Shown: piece after piece, positions 5,065-5,203 of the stretch | Numbering within the stretch: position 1 is the first letter of the stretch | Layout: each line of letters begins with the position of its first letter | Origin: Actinomycetes bacterium | GTDB lineage: Bacteria > Actinomycetota > Acidimicrobiia > Acidimicrobiales > UBA8190 | Length of the DNA: 5,203 nt | Assembly (NCBI GenBank): GCA_021798135.1 | Contig: JAJZYI010000247.1 | Span: 1 to 5,203 of the forward strand | Direction: 5' to 3' | Translations under genes and position numbers: made by a program | Notes under the pieces: model-generated | Database searches by the model: none | What the model was told of the DNA's origin: nothing | What the model saw: only the letters and a program-made list of their open reading frames with translations

Positions 5065-5203
5065 GCACCGACGCGACGATCCCCGGTGGCGCGAGCAACG
5101 GCGCCGACGCGCCCGACGCCGGACGCCGTGGCGACCGCGGTGCTGGCCCGGGCGGCCGTGTCGACCGCGGTGCTGGCCCGGGCGGCCGTGTCGACCGCGG
5201 TGC
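5061..5203 (+). CDS. Start of a possible downstream gene with a Gly/Arg/Asp-rich repeat N-terminus (3' partial)
   Basis: GTG 5061 overlaps the TGA of the preceding gene as GTGA, the classic arrangement for translational coupling. The run GGGGGGAG at 5053-5060 lies directly upstream. The frame reads VSTDATIPGGASNGADAPDA and then enters repeated DRGAGPGGRV units, with no stop to base 5203. Such a hydrophilic low-complexity start is common for actinobacterial proteins, but no domain is visible and the function is unknown. The same frame is also open upstream to about 4977, so this may instead be the true C-terminal part of the preceding membrane gene after a frameshift. A rival frame, GTG 5086, reads the repeat as VLARAAVSTA. 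Confidence 0.4.
   Translation, partial: MSTDATIPGGASNGADAPDAGRRGDRGAGPGGRVDRGAGPGGRVDRG
5133..5203 (+). repeat. Perfect 30-nt tandem repeat, at least 2.4 copies, running off the window
   Basis: The unit (begins GACCGCGGTG, ends CGGCCGTGTC) occupies 5133-5162 and 5163-5192 and restarts at 5193 for 11 bases. The copies are identical at every base. Its length is a multiple of three, so it can expand without breaking a reading frame. It reads DRGAGPGGRV in the 5061 frame and VSTAVLARAA in the frame of the preceding gene. There are no spacers, so it is not a CRISPR array. Confidence 0.95.

Noticed and set aside
5086..5203. GTG 5086 frame reading VARATAP then VLARAAVSTA repeats
   Set aside because: It stays open to the window end and cannot be excluded. 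The only support is GGAGGTGA at 5057-5064, which is too far upstream (21 bases). The GTG 5061 frame has stop-start overlap and continues the more natural upstream reading.
5133..5203. CRISPR array
   Set aside because: The 30-nt units are directly adjacent with no spacers, so this is a simple tandem repeat.

Overview
This is a very GC-rich chromosomal stretch with strongly G/C-biased third codon positions. Every convincing gene lies on the + strand. Two genes have a TANNNT -10 element about one helical turn before the start codon and no ribosome binding site. Together with the protein families present, this points to a high-GC Actinobacterium. A sigma-28-like promoter in front of a diguanylate cyclase gene suggests, more weakly, a motile lineage such as the Cellulomonas/Actinotalea type; that placement is inference only.

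Layout. (1) 1-933: 3' part of a gene for an uncharacterised two-helix membrane protein with proline-rich tails at both ends. (2) 934-1169: spacer with decayed repeats, ending in a promoter for a leaderless message. (3) 1170-1514: small ArsC/Spx-type thioredoxin-fold protein. (4) 1515-1571: spacer with two small hairpins and a second TANNNT promoter. (5) 1572-2921: RNase D-like exonuclease with HRDC-type helical domains and a repetitive low-complexity tail. (6) 2922-3087: intergenic region with a strong 12-bp terminator-like hairpin, a 14-bp palindrome and a sigma-28-like promoter. (7) 3088-4554: membrane diguanylate cyclase with six predicted helices, a GAF-like linker and an intact GGDEF domain including the inhibitory site. 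(8) 4555-4611: a 14-bp-stem hairpin whose 3' arm contains the Shine-Dalgarno sequence of the next gene. (9) 4612-5064: small membrane protein whose last ~28 residues look out of frame. (10) 5061-5203: start of a possible further reading frame, ending in a perfect 30-nt tandem repeat that runs off the window.

The genes do not form one obvious pathway. The promoters and hairpins suggest mostly separate transcription of arsC-like, rnd and the cyclase gene. The small membrane gene is probably read through from, or attenuated behind, the cyclase gene. I find no mobile element, CRISPR array, defence system, tRNA or rRNA. The most original signals are regulatory: the SD-sequestering hairpin at 4557-4603, the sigma-28-like promoter placed for a leaderless cyclase mRNA, the frame anomaly near 4975, and the perfect 30-nt repeat at the right edge.
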